Part shown: positions 7,031 to 15,282 of the stretch, in pieces
Numbering within the stretch: the first letter of the stretch is position 1
Layout: each line of letters begins with the position of its first letter
From: an uncultured Pelagibacteraceae bacterium
GTDB taxonomy: Bacteria; Pseudomonadota; Alphaproteobacteria; Pelagibacterales; Pelagibacteraceae
Direction: 5' to 3'
Length of the DNA stretch: 44,832 nt
Assembly (NCBI GenBank): GCA_902525625.1
Contig: CABZHM010000011.1
Coordinates: forward strand, 1-44,832
The notes under the pieces: model-generated
Databases searched by the model: none
What the model saw: only the letters and a program-made list of their open reading frames with translations
What the model was told of the DNA's origin: nothing
Position numbers and translations under genes: made by a program

Positions 7031-7717
7031 ATGCGTTGGAATAAGAAATACAACTATCCATCAAGTTCAAGAGCTACAGAAGATGGAATAAGAAGATATG
7101 TTTTAGGAGAAGTAAAATTACCAAGTGTAACTTCAATACTCGATGCAACAAAGTCAGAGGAAGATAAGGCAGCCTTAGCAAATTGGCGAGAAAGAACTGG
7201 TTATAAAGAAGCTGAAGCAATTACAAAAGCAGCCAGTAGCAGAGGTTCTCAGATGCATAGCTATTTAGAGTCTTTTCTATTAGGAAGAGAAAATTTAAGT
7301 TTCTTTGAGGATAATGAGCAATATAAAAAAATGGCAAAAGAAATAATTGATAAAGGTTTAACAAATAGGTTAGAGGAAATATATGGTGTAGAATGTACAA
7401 TGCATTATCCTGAGAGATATGCGGGTACAGCAGATTGTATTGGTGTTTATGAGGGAAAAGAAACTATTATTGATTTCAAGCAATCTAATAAACCAAAAAA
7501 AACTGAATATATAGACTCTTGGTTTTTACAAACTGCTGCTTATTCCTTAGCCCATAATGTTGTTTATAATTCAAATATCAATGCTTGCGTTATTCTTGTT
7601 TGCACAGTAGATAATTTATTTCAAGAGTTTAAAATTCAAGGACCTGAATTAGTAACTTATCAAAATTTATTTCTTGGAAGACTTAAAAAATTTAATGAAC
7701 TTACAAATTTGGAGTAA
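7031..7717 (+). CDS. PD-(D/E)XK exonuclease, RecB/Cas4/MGME1-like
   Basis: A 228-residue stand-alone nuclease of the PD-(D/E)XK superfamily. The catalytic core is readable: the acidic residue in YAGTADCIG (about 140-148), the D-x-K motif in IIDFKQS (about 154-160), and the downstream Q-xxx-Y motif in LQTAAYSLA, typical of RecB-like and Cas4-like enzymes and of mitochondrial genome maintenance exonuclease MGME1. I start at the ATG at 7031 (MRWNKKYN); a frame extension upstream overlaps rmuC and adds nothing conserved. It lies 37 bases after rmuC and 8 before the exonuclease I gene. It probably trims single-stranded DNA ends, an inference from family. Relatives also occur in phages. Confidence 0.82.
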   Translation: MRWNKKYNYPSSSRATEDGIRRYVLGEVKLPSVTSILDATKSEEDKAALANWRERTGYKEAEAITKAASSRGSQMHSYLESFLLGRENLSFFEDNEQYKKMAKEIIDKGLTNRLEEIYGVECTMHYPERYAGTADCIGVYEGKETIIDFKQSNKPKKTEYIDSWFLQTAAYSLAHNVVYNSNINACVILVCTVDNLFQEFKIQGPELVTYQNLFLGRLKKFNELTNLE

Positions 7718-7725
7718 TGTAAATA

Positions 7726-9162
7726 GTGGATAAAATAGTAATTTATGATACCGAAACTACCAATAGCACAATTTGGGGATCAATAATTGAAGTAGGTGCT
7801 GTGGTTGTTGATAAAAATCTTAAAGAGATCGGAAAATTGAATATCAGGGGCAGAATGCCAGAAGGAGAGGTGCCTAGCGCAAAGGCCTTACTTGTTAATT
7901 CAACTAGCATTGATTTACTTACTAAAGGCAATTATTCACATTATGATTTTTTAGGTGCTGTTGAAAATTTTTTCACAAAATGTGCTCCAGCAGTATTTAT
8001 CGGTTGGTCAAATCTAAATTTTGATCGAAGAATGTTTCACTTTAATTTTTTTAAGGGTAATCGGTATCCTTATGCCACGCATTCATCGCCCAATAGTGAG
8101 CATGATGGTTTACATATAGCAAGGGCAGCACAAACATTAAACTCAGAGACCTTAAAAACAGAATTAACAGAGGCAGGCAATCCAAGTCTTGCCTTAGAAT
8201 CATTGTCTAGAATGCAGGGTTTTGATACCTCAGCCAGTCACACAGCTTACGTTGATGCACAGAATTCACTGAAGGTTTTAAGAATTATAAAAGATAAGCA
8301 TAAAGAAAATTGGGATACGTTTTTGAAAACATCAACAAAGACTAGTGTTGAAACATTTTTAAAAAATGAGGGCATATATTCTATTTTTGAAAATGTGAAG
8401 GGTAGAAATATGATATATCTTACTGGTACGCTACATCCCAATCATTGCTTTCACCCGTCTTATGCATCTTGGGGATATGTTTGGGACTTAAGAAGAGATC
8501 CAGAACCATTATTAAACTTACCAGTAAATCAATTACGAGAGGTATTAAAAAAATGTAGTCCAAAGGCTTTAAGAGTTTTAAAAACTAATAAAGCACCAGT
8601 AATATTAGATAAACAATTTGCTCTAAAACAAAAACCTTATTCAGATTTAGATTTAGCAACAATTCAAAAAAGAGCTAAGCTTGTTAGAGAAAATGAAAAT
8701 TTTTGTAAAAATATTCAAGTTATAAATAGAGAAGCTGCAGAGGAAAAGGAACAAACAAAAACTCAAGAAGATTTATTACCAGAGGAAACCCTTTATGAGA
8801 AATTTATTCCAAATAAAGATACTGCATTATTTAAAACTTGGCATAGTTCATCATGGGAGGATAAGTTGAGAATGTTAGACAAGTTTTCGGACAAGAGATG
8901 TAGTTGGTTTGGCCAAAAAATAATTTATCAAGAAGCACCTCAAATTTTACCACCTGACTTATACAAAAATATTAAAAGTGAAATTGCCAGAAGAATTTTA
9001 AGTAAAAATAAAGAAAAATGGCAAACAATTAATATGGCATATACTGAAATTGATTATTTAAGAGATCAAGCATCAAATAGAGATGATGAGGTCGAATTAA
9101 AAAAATTGGATGAAATTAACCGATTTATTATGTCAATTGAAAAGAAGTATGAATTTACGTAG
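7726..9162 (+). CDS. sbcB: Exodeoxyribonuclease I homologue
   Basis: A 478-residue DEDDh exonuclease resembling ExoI, which degrades single-stranded DNA 3' to 5'. Catalytic motifs are YDTETT (residues 7-12), the second aspartate in SNLNFDRRMF, and HTAYVDAQNSL with the His and last Asp. The C-terminal part (from about residue 350; WHSSSWEDKLRMLDKF, PPDLYKNIKSEIARRIL) matches the ExoI C-terminal region rather than DnaQ. The start is GTG at 7726, 8 bases after the PD-(D/E)XK gene, implying translational coupling. Length matches E. coli ExoI (about 475). Confidence 0.85.
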   Translation: MDKIVIYDTETTNSTIWGSIIEVGAVVVDKNLKEIGKLNIRGRMPEGEVPSAKALLVNSTSIDLLTKGNYSHYDFLGAVENFFTKCAPAVFIGWSNLNFDRRMFHFNFFKGNRYPYATHSSPNSEHDGLHIARAAQTLNSETLKTELTEAGNPSLALESLSRMQGFDTSASHTAYVDAQNSLKVLRIIKDKHKENWDTFLKTSTKTSVETFLKNEGIYSIFENVKGRNMIYLTGTLHPNHCFHPSYASWGYVWDLRRDPEPLLNLPVNQLREVLKKCSPKALRVLKTNKAPVILDKQFALKQKPYSDLDLATIQKRAKLVRENENFCKNIQVINREAAEEKEQTKTQEDLLPEETLYEKFIPNKDTALFKTWHSSSWEDKLRMLDKFSDKRCSWFGQKIIYQEAPQILPPDLYKNIKSEIARRILSKNKEKWQTINMAYTEIDYLRDQASNRDDEVELKKLDEINRFIMSIEKKYEFT

Positions 9163-9196
9163 TTGACTTTATTATTATTATTAATAAACCCTTATT

Positions 9197-9514
9197 ATGC
9201 TTAATGATTTCAAAGATGAAGATTTTGAAAATAAAATTAAAAGCGAGGATGTGTCTGTAATTCAATTTTCAGCAGCTTGGTGTGGTCCCTGTAAGACATT
9301 GAAACCAATAATGGATAAGTTAGCAGTTGAGTTTAAGGATAAAGCTGGTTTTTATTATGCAGATATTGAAGATGGAGGCATAAATACAGGAAGTGCTGCA
9401 GGAATAAGAGGTGTCCCAACTGTTATAATTTATAAAAAAGGTGTAGAGGTTGATAGAAAAGTTGGTGGGGTTCCAGAGAGTAATATGAAAGAATTCTTGG
9501 AGAAAAATATTTAG
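9197..9514 (+). CDS. Thioredoxin
   Basis: A 105-residue thioredoxin fold with the active-site WCGPC (residues 28-32) and the cis-proline loop GIRGVPTVIIY. It reduces protein disulfides in the cytoplasm, fed by thioredoxin reductase. No signal peptide. The ATG at 9197 is 34 bases after the ExoI homologue. Its stop overlaps the convergent folC stop by 3-4 bases. The divergent YADIEDGG stretch in place of the usual VDVDEN leaves open whether this is the main thioredoxin or a second copy. Confidence 0.93.
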   Translation: MLNDFKDEDFENKIKSEDVSVIQFSAAWCGPCKTLKPIMDKLAVEFKDKAGFYYADIEDGGINTGSAAGIRGVPTVIIYKKGVEVDRKVGGVPESNMKEFLEKNI

Positions 9515-10779
9515 TTAATATTTAAAAATTCACCACTTAAATACAATGAACCAGTAATTAAAAGTAAATCTTTCTCTTTTAATTTTATCGATTGAACGGC
9601 TTTTTGAATACTTTCTTTATAAGTAACATTAGGTATACCCTTAAATTTTTTTTTTAATTCTTTTCCACTTATCGCATTAGGCTGATTTGGTATATCAACT
9701 GTTGTTATGGATGAAATATTTTTAAAATAACTTATGTATTCTTTGTGATTCTTATTAGCCATCATCCCTATAATAACATGTTTGTTACAATCTAAAGTTT
9801 GAAGATATTCATTAAGAACTTTTGCTCCACCAGGATTATGTGAGGAGTCAAGTATCAGTCTATTATTTTTTACTAAGTTTTTAAGTTTACCAGACTTAAT
9901 TTCCTCGAGTCTAGCAATATTGGATGCTTTTTGAACTCCATCTATTATGTGTTGGTCTTTAATTTTTATATCCTCTAAAATTCTTAGTGTTGCAATTGCT
10001 GTAGCAGCATTTTCAAGTTGAAATTGTCCATTTAAGTTGGGTTTTGGAATTTTTAAACCACCATGATTATCCTCATAATAAAAAAAATTATTCTCCTTTA
10101 AAACAAAATTATAATTTTCATTAAAAAAATATTTATTACCACTATTATTAGAGATATTCTTTTTAATACATTCTACAATTTCATTAGAACTTTGTTTAGC
10201 TACTACTATATTTGAATTAAGTAAACAGGAGGTTTTTTCAAAAATTATTCTTTCAATAGTTCTGTCATTTTCTGGCAGCCAGTCTAAGTGATCCTCACTA
10301 CATGAGGTAACTATATTACAAAGATTTTTTTTTAAAATATTTACAGCATCTCCTCTTCCAAACAGGCCAAATTCTGCAATCACAATATTTTCTTTGTACT
10401 TTTTGCATCCATAAAAAAATGCAGCTGTGAGAGCTTCAAAATAAGTTAAAGGTTGATTATTGTTTACTTCCTCAATTTTAGATAATAAATCCGATAGATC
10501 ATTATCACTGATCATTTCATCATTATAAACAAATCTCTCATTAATACTCTTTACATGAGGAGAGGTGTATACATTACATCTAATATTTGCTTCTCTAAGT
10601 ATAGATCTTAAAAAAGAAATTGTGCTACCTTTTCCATTGGTCCCACAAACTTGTATACATTTTATTTCATCTTGTGGATTTCCTAACTTTGCGCAAAGAT
10701 TTTTTATACGATCTAGGCTAAGATCGATCTCTTTAGGATGCAGCTTTTGTAAGTGATTGATTATTTTCTGAAGTTTCAT
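9511..10779 (-). CDS. folC: Folylpolyglutamate / dihydrofolate synthase
   Basis: A 422-residue Mur-ligase-family enzyme that adds glutamate to dihydropteroate and folates. The P-loop is CGTNGKGS (about residues 46-53), followed by SPHVKSINERF, the EDHLDWL segment and DSSHNPGGAKVL in the C-terminal domain. It is the last gene of the trpF-trpB-trpA-accD-folC series, as in other alphaproteobacteria. Its ATG at 10779 lies 47 bases inside the end of accD. Whether it has both activities cannot be told from sequence alone. Confidence 0.93.
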   Translation of the reverse strand: MKLQKIINHLQKLHPKEIDLSLDRIKNLCAKLGNPQDEIKCIQVCGTNGKGSTISFLRSILREANIRCNVYTSPHVKSINERFVYNDEMISDNDLSDLLSKIEEVNNNQPLTYFEALTAAFFYGCKKYKENIVIAEFGLFGRGDAVNILKKNLCNIVTSCSEDHLDWLPENDRTIERIIFEKTSCLLNSNIVVAKQSSNEIVECIKKNISNNSGNKYFFNENYNFVLKENNFFYYEDNHGGLKIPKPNLNGQFQLENAATAIATLRILEDIKIKDQHIIDGVQKASNIARLEEIKSGKLKNLVKNNRLILDSSHNPGGAKVLNEYLQTLDCNKHVIIGMMANKNHKEYISYFKNISSITTVDIPNQPNAISGKELKKKFKGIPNVTYKESIQKAVQSIKLKEKDLLLITGSLYLSGEFLNIN

Positions 10780-11670
10780 TTTCCTCAGAATTTATAGCAG
10801 AATTTTTCTTTAACAATATTAATAATAAAGTTCCAATTTTTTCAGAAAGATCTTTTCTTTCAACAATCATGTCTACAAAACCAGTCTTTTCTACATATTC
10901 ACTTTTTTGAAAACCTTCAGGTAGCTCTTCTTTAACCGTGCCCTGAATTACCCTTGCGCCAGCAAATGCGATTAAAGCACCTGGTTCTGCTATATGAATA
11001 TCACCTAACATAGCGTAAGATGCAGTAATGCCACCCGCTGTTGGATCGGTAATACAAACAATGTATGGAAGATTGTTTTTTTTTAATTCATTAATTGCTA
11101 AAGTTGTTCTTGTCATTTGGGATAAAGAAATCAAACTTTCCATCATTCTCATTCCTCCTCCAGCACTGACACATAAAAAAGGTGTTTTATTTTCAATCGC
11201 ATGCTGAATACCGTATAAAAAAGCTTCGCCTTCAGCAGCGGCCATTGATGCTCCTAAAAAGTCAAAATCAGATGCAACAGCTGTAATCTTAATATCATTA
11301 ATAGTTCCGCAAACAACCATCATTCCACAATCCATACCAGTTTTTTTTTTCTAGCATTCTTAAGTCTATCTTTATAAGATTTTGAGTCACTCCAGTTCAA
11401 GGGGTCATCTTTGGGAATTGGTGTTTTGAAAATTTCATAATTTTTTTCACCAAAAAGAATGTCAAACCTCTGTTTTGGGTTAATTCTGTGGTGTTTATTA
11501 CACTCAGGCTCGGGACACACCCATAAGTTTTTCTGAAGGTCTTTTTTCAAGATTGGGCCCTTACAACACGATGTCCAGTCACTATTCGCAATATCTTCTT
11601 TAGTGGCTCTTTTGTGAAGAGCGGATTTAATCTTTTCACCGGCTTTAATTATTTTGGTAATCCAGTTCAT
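10733..11670 (-). CDS. accD: Acetyl-CoA carboxylase carboxyltransferase beta, in two frames
   Basis: AccD forms the carboxyltransferase with AccA (encoded at 33056). The gene is present in two overlapping frames: residues 1-116 at 11320-11670 (zinc-ribbon part, ending NARKKKLVWIVE) and the catalytic part at 10733-11335 (GTINDIKITAV onward, with SAGGGMRMMESL and GGITASYAMLGD). Family alignment needs RKKKTGMDCG, so the frame changes at a run of ten A (11341-11350, minus strand). Eleven A, or a -1 slip on A-AAA-AAA, restores a normal protein of about 312 residues. The zinc cysteines are C35, C36, C52 and C57, a spacing different from the usual CxxC pairs. The start overlaps trpA (ATGA). Confidence 0.9.
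11341..11350 (-). other. Poly-A run at the accD frame change
   Basis: Ten consecutive A on the coding strand, read AGA-AAA-AAA-AAA-CTG in the upstream frame. A -1 slip makes the next codon ACT, continuing TGMDCG in the downstream frame. A one-base gain in the transcript has the same effect. Runs of eleven A in trpA (about 11852-11862) and pyrF (14810-14820) stay in frame. Confidence 0.8.
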
Positions 11671-12467
11671 AAAATTTTATATTTAAGCTTTTTCACTAAA
11701 TTAGCAACATTTGTGACAGGATTTTGTCTTTTTTGAATTGAAACAGAAATTTCCTTACAAATCGCACTTCCTACCACCAATCCATCTGCTTTTTTTAATG
11801 ATTTTATTGATTTTTCTGTAATCCCAAAACCGATTACAACATTTTTTTTTTTATTTATTTTCTTAATTTTGGAGTAATTTGACATAATCTTTTTAGGTGA
11901 GACTTTTAATTTACCACCTGTAGTAGATAGCATTGATATGAAATAATTCATAGCATGTGAGTCTTTAATTATTTTATTAAGTCTTTCCTTTGAAGTAGTA
12001 GGCGATAAAAGTTGAATTAGATAAATTGATTTTTTTTTACATTTTTTAGTAAAAGATTTATTTTCCGGCCAAGGCAAATCGACAACTATTAAGCCATTAA
12101 CCCCAACTTTTTTGCATTTTTCTAAAAATTTTTTTTCTCCGTACTGAAATATCATATTATAGTAACCCATTAAAATAATAGGCTTAGAATTTTTATTTTT
12201 CTTATATTTTTTCACTATCCAAAAAATATCTTCCATTTTAATCCCATTTTTTATGGCTCTGTATGCGCTAGTTTGTATTTGGCTCCCATCTGCAACTGGT
12301 GTGTTGTGTGGAACTCCTAATTCTAAAATATCTGCGTATTTTGATATAGCATTTAGTATTACCAAAGATTGGTTTTTTGTACTATCACCTGCCACAGTAT
12401 ATGTTAGGAGAGCTGGTCTATTTTCTTTTTTAGCTTTTTTAAAAGCTACATCAATTGGGTTAAGCAT
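11667..12467 (-). CDS. trpA: Tryptophan synthase alpha chain
   Basis: Cleaves indole-3-glycerol phosphate to indole, which passes to TrpB. The 266-residue TIM barrel keeps both catalytic acids: Glu in LELGVP (E49 in Salmonella numbering) and Asp in VADG (D60). Between them the usual FSDP is HNTP, so the D56 equivalent, which contacts TrpB K167, is Thr. The phosphate-site glycines VVIGFGI and VVGSAI are present. I prefer the ATG at 12467 (MLNPIDVAF) to the TTG at 12479; it overlaps the trpB end by 8 bases. The stop overlaps the accD ATG. Confidence 0.93.
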   Translation of the reverse strand: MLNPIDVAFKKAKKENRPALLTYTVAGDSTKNQSLVILNAISKYADILELGVPHNTPVADGSQIQTSAYRAIKNGIKMEDIFWIVKKYKKNKNSKPIILMGYYNMIFQYGEKKFLEKCKKVGVNGLIVVDLPWPENKSFTKKCKKKSIYLIQLLSPTTSKERLNKIIKDSHAMNYFISMLSTTGGKLKVSPKKIMSNYSKIKKINKKKNVVIGFGITEKSIKSLKKADGLVVGSAICKEISVSIQKRQNPVTNVANLVKKLKYKIL

Positions 12468-13694
12468 ATTTTTTTCCAAGTCTATTTCTTAAAATTTTTT
12501 TATCTTTATAAGCGTCCCCACAACTATTAACTACAACGATTGTATTCTTACTCATTTTTTTTGCCTCTCTTATTGCAACAGAGAAAGCATGGCTGGGTTC
12601 TAAAGATGGTTTTAATTTTTCATATTTAGTTACAAGTTTATAAGCCTTTAATGCTTCTTCATCACTGGCAGCTGTATATCTTGCTCTTTTAGTATCTCTA
12701 AGAAAACAATGAAGTGGAGAAATTCCTGGATAGTCAAGTCCTGCTGAAATAGATTCTGTTTCTTCTATTTGTCCATCTGAATTTTGATTAACGTATTGAG
12801 CTGCTCCATGCAGAATTCCAATTTTTGAACCATAAGTTAGTGGTGCTGCATGTCTTTTGCTTTTAGCTGGACCACCAGCCTCAACACCGATAAATTCACA
12901 TTGTTTTTTGTCATAATCCATAAATTCATTCCAAAACCCAAAACTTGAACTACCACCGCCTACGCAATTATAAAGTTTAAGCTTTTTTGGAATAGATCCA
13001 AATTCGTCAATTAATTGGACTTTTAACTCTCTAGATATTTGACTTGTACTCCATCCACAGATTCGAACAAAAACAGCTGGACCTACAGTACTTCCAACAC
13101 ACATAGCCGTAGTGTCACAATTGGCAACCCAAAAACGCATACACTCAGAAACAGCATCAACTAGGGTTTGACTTCCTGAATAAACAGGTATGACTTCAGC
13201 ACCATTTTTTTTCATAGCTCTTACATTTGGCTGCTGTCTTTCAATATCCTTTGCTCCCATAAAAATTTTACATTTTAGACCAAATTTTTTAGCTGCCATA
13301 CTCAACATTTTTCCCGCATATCCAGCACCAGTATCTCCACATATAATTTTTTTACCAGAGCGTTTTGCCAGCAAACAGTGAACTGTTGCATTATAAATTT
13401 TATGTGCACCGCCGTTTGCATCTGATACAACCTTGGACCAAATCTGGGCTCCTCCAACGTATTTCGTTAAATTTTTTAGTTTTATAAAACGGGTAGGGTT
13501 CCTATCCAATTTTTAAAATATTTATCTCTTTCAGCAATAAACTTTTTATCTTTTTTTAGATTGTTAAATAAAATTTCCAAATCTTCGATTGGTTTTTTTA
13601 AAGTTTCAGGAACGAAATTTCCTCCAAATTTATTACCCCAAAAACCAAGCTTGTTTCCTTGATCAATTACTGGTATTCTTTTTTTGAGTTTCAT
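12460..13694 (-). CDS. trpB: Tryptophan synthase beta chain, divergent, frameshifted
   Basis: PLP enzyme joining indole and serine. It lies in two frames: residues 1-65 at 13482-13694 (FGGNFVPETL) and the rest at 12460 to about 13500 (NPTRF onward). One missing base in GGAACC (13497-13502) explains the break; GGAAACC would read WIGNPTRF, matching the family. The joined protein is about 411 residues. GGAHK carries the PLP lysine and CVGGGSS the phosphate loop, but several positions differ from Salmonella TrpB: E109 is D (GDTGAG), H115 is A, K167 is V (SQTLVDA), S377 is C, and GPHPYP is GPAVFV. The sequence is otherwise orderly, so it looks like a constrained variant, not decay. Confidence 0.85.
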
Positions 13695-14307
13695 ATTTTG
13701 AGGATAAATTTAACAATTTATCAATTTTATTAATATCCTTTTTTCCGCTTCCATCCTCTAATGCACCACTAAGATCAATAATATATTCTTTATCTCTAAA
13801 GCTAGGAATATCATCTATTTGAATATTTCCTGCAATCATTTTATTCAATTTTTTAGAGATACCATCTAATAAATTATGATCAAAACTTTCAGATTTATGA
13901 TAACCTTTTGAGTCGAACAGAATTATATCTGCAACATTTGAGTAATCTTTATATTTAACTACATCATCTTTATTTGAAATTGTAATCGCAGTAATTATCT
14001 TAATCTTGTATTTAAGTTTAATTTCTTTTGTTCTTTCAGGACTTACATCATAAAGTTGATAATAATCAAAATCCAAAACTTTTATTTTTTCTAAAATTTC
14101 ATCTGTGGGTTTAACAAGCACAGAAGTAAAGTTTACCTTTTTTCTATCAATATTAATTAATTCTTTTAATATTTCATATCTAACAAATCTTCTACTTTTT
14201 TCATAGTTGCTAATAAAACCTATAAATTTTGGTGGGTGAGGATGATTTAAAATAAAACTTAAAGTTTTTGAGTCTGATACCCCGCAAATTTTTAAACCTT
14301 TGATCAT
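13663..14307 (-). CDS. trpF: Phosphoribosylanthranilate isomerase
   Basis: Third step after anthranilate in tryptophan synthesis, an Amadori rearrangement on a TIM barrel. The 214-residue protein starts MIKGLKICGV with the catalytic Cys of KICG, has the acid in ILFDSKG, and ends with the phosphate site DLSGALEDGSGKKD, a variant of the usual SSGVE..PGxKD. ATG at 14307 overlaps the pyrF stop by 4 bases (ATGA), and its end overlaps trpB by 32 bases. The rest of the tryptophan pathway is not in the window. Confidence 0.9.
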   Translation of the reverse strand: MIKGLKICGVSDSKTLSFILNHPHPPKFIGFISNYEKSRRFVRYEILKELINIDRKKVNFTSVLVKPTDEILEKIKVLDFDYYQLYDVSPERTKEIKLKYKIKIITAITISNKDDVVKYKDYSNVADIILFDSKGYHKSESFDHNLLDGISKKLNKMIAGNIQIDDIPSFRDKEYIIDLSGALEDGSGKKDINKIDKLLNLSSKYETQKKNTSN

Positions 14308-14978
14308 TGACTTAGGTGATCAATTAATGATTGTGTATTTTTTTTAATATTACCTTTAGTTAAATCTCTGCCTATTACTAGCCAATCAGCGCCATTCGCA
14401 TAAGCTTCTCTAGGTGTCAAAACTCTTTTTTGATCATTTGTTTTTGTAGTAAATCTTATCCCGGGAGTTATTATCTCTTTTTTAAATATTTTTCTAACAA
14501 TTTTCACTTCCTGTGCACTACATACTATAGCATCTAATTTCGCTTTATTTGCCAATTTCGCTTGATGAAGAACTATTTTTTTCACATTCTTATTAAATCC
14601 TATTTCTCTTAATGCTTCATTGTCTAAAGAAGTGAGGACTGTAACACCTATTAATTTTATTTTGCCTGAAACTTTTTTTGCAGCTTTAAGAGCTTCTAAA
14701 CCTGAGCTAATATGTATGGTTAAATAGTTAACTTTTAAATCTTTAATCGCTTTAATCGTTGAAACGCATGTATTAGGAATATCATGAAGTTTTAAATCAG
14801 CAAAAATTATTTTTTTTTTTACTTTAGATAAAAAAATTCTTCCATTTTTAGAATTTAGGAACTCTAAACCAAATTTATAACCAATTTTTAATTTGTTATT
14901 TTGAGTTTCTCTAATAATACTTTTAATTTTTAATAATTTTATTGTGTCGCAAGCAACAAATATTTTACTCTTTTTCAT
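14304..14978 (-). CDS. pyrF: Orotidine 5'-phosphate decarboxylase
   Basis: Final step of UMP synthesis. The 224-residue protein carries the catalytic block FADLKLHDIPNT (Lys and two Asp) at about residues 59-70, and the phosphate-binding TPGIR and GADWLVIGRDLT near the C-terminus. The ATG at 14978 lies 14 bases inside the end of ihfB; the stop overlaps trpF. It contains an eleven-A run (14810-14820) that reads through in frame. Confidence 0.95.
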   Translation of the reverse strand: MKKSKIFVACDTIKLLKIKSIIRETQNNKLKIGYKFGLEFLNSKNGRIFLSKVKKKIIFADLKLHDIPNTCVSTIKAIKDLKVNYLTIHISSGLEALKAAKKVSGKIKLIGVTVLTSLDNEALREIGFNKNVKKIVLHQAKLANKAKLDAIVCSAQEVKIVRKIFKKEIITPGIRFTTKTNDQKRVLTPREAYANGADWLVIGRDLTKGNIKKNTQSLIDHLSQ

Positions 14979-15258
14979 TATTAATCTTTTTAAACATTTC
15001 TTTGCTCATTTTCCAATATATTACTTTTTTTTTTGGTACAGCGATTTTATCACCAGTTTTAGGGTTTCTCCTGATAGATGATTTTTGAGTCCTGACACTT
15101 AAAGATCCCCAACCTCTGATTTCTACTCGCTCACTTCTTTTTAGAGTTTTTTGAATTTCACTTAAAATTATGTTTGTTACTTTTTCGATATCTTTTTTTA
15201 GAAAATTTGGAAAGCTTTTGGAGATTTGTTTTAAAAGTTTTGACTTAACTATACCCAA
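14965..15258 (-). CDS. ihfB: Integration host factor beta-type DNA-binding protein
   Basis: A 97-residue HU/IHF-family protein that bends DNA. The signature block is RVEIRGWGSLSVRTQKSSIRRNPKTGDKIAVPKKK, with the proline-tipped DNA-intercalating arm (RRNPKTG). Position right after rpsA is where ihfB lies in many proteobacteria. The only plausible start is TTG at 15258; family members begin about there (IVKSKLLKQI). Overlaps pyrF by 14 bases. HU is possible by sequence, but the gene order favours the IHF beta subunit. Confidence 0.88.
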   Translation of the reverse strand: MGIVKSKLLKQISKSFPNFLKKDIEKVTNIILSEIQKTLKRSERVEIRGWGSLSVRTQKSSIRRNPKTGDKIAVPKKKVIYWKMSKEMFKKINNEKE

Positions 15259-15282
15259 TTTTACACTACTTTTTTAATAATT

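Noticed and set aside
10733..11335. The accD catalytic half as a separate gene
   Set aside because: The ATG at 11333-11335 is internal to the family alignment and the upstream half carries the zinc ribbon directly before it; the two are one gene with a frame break.
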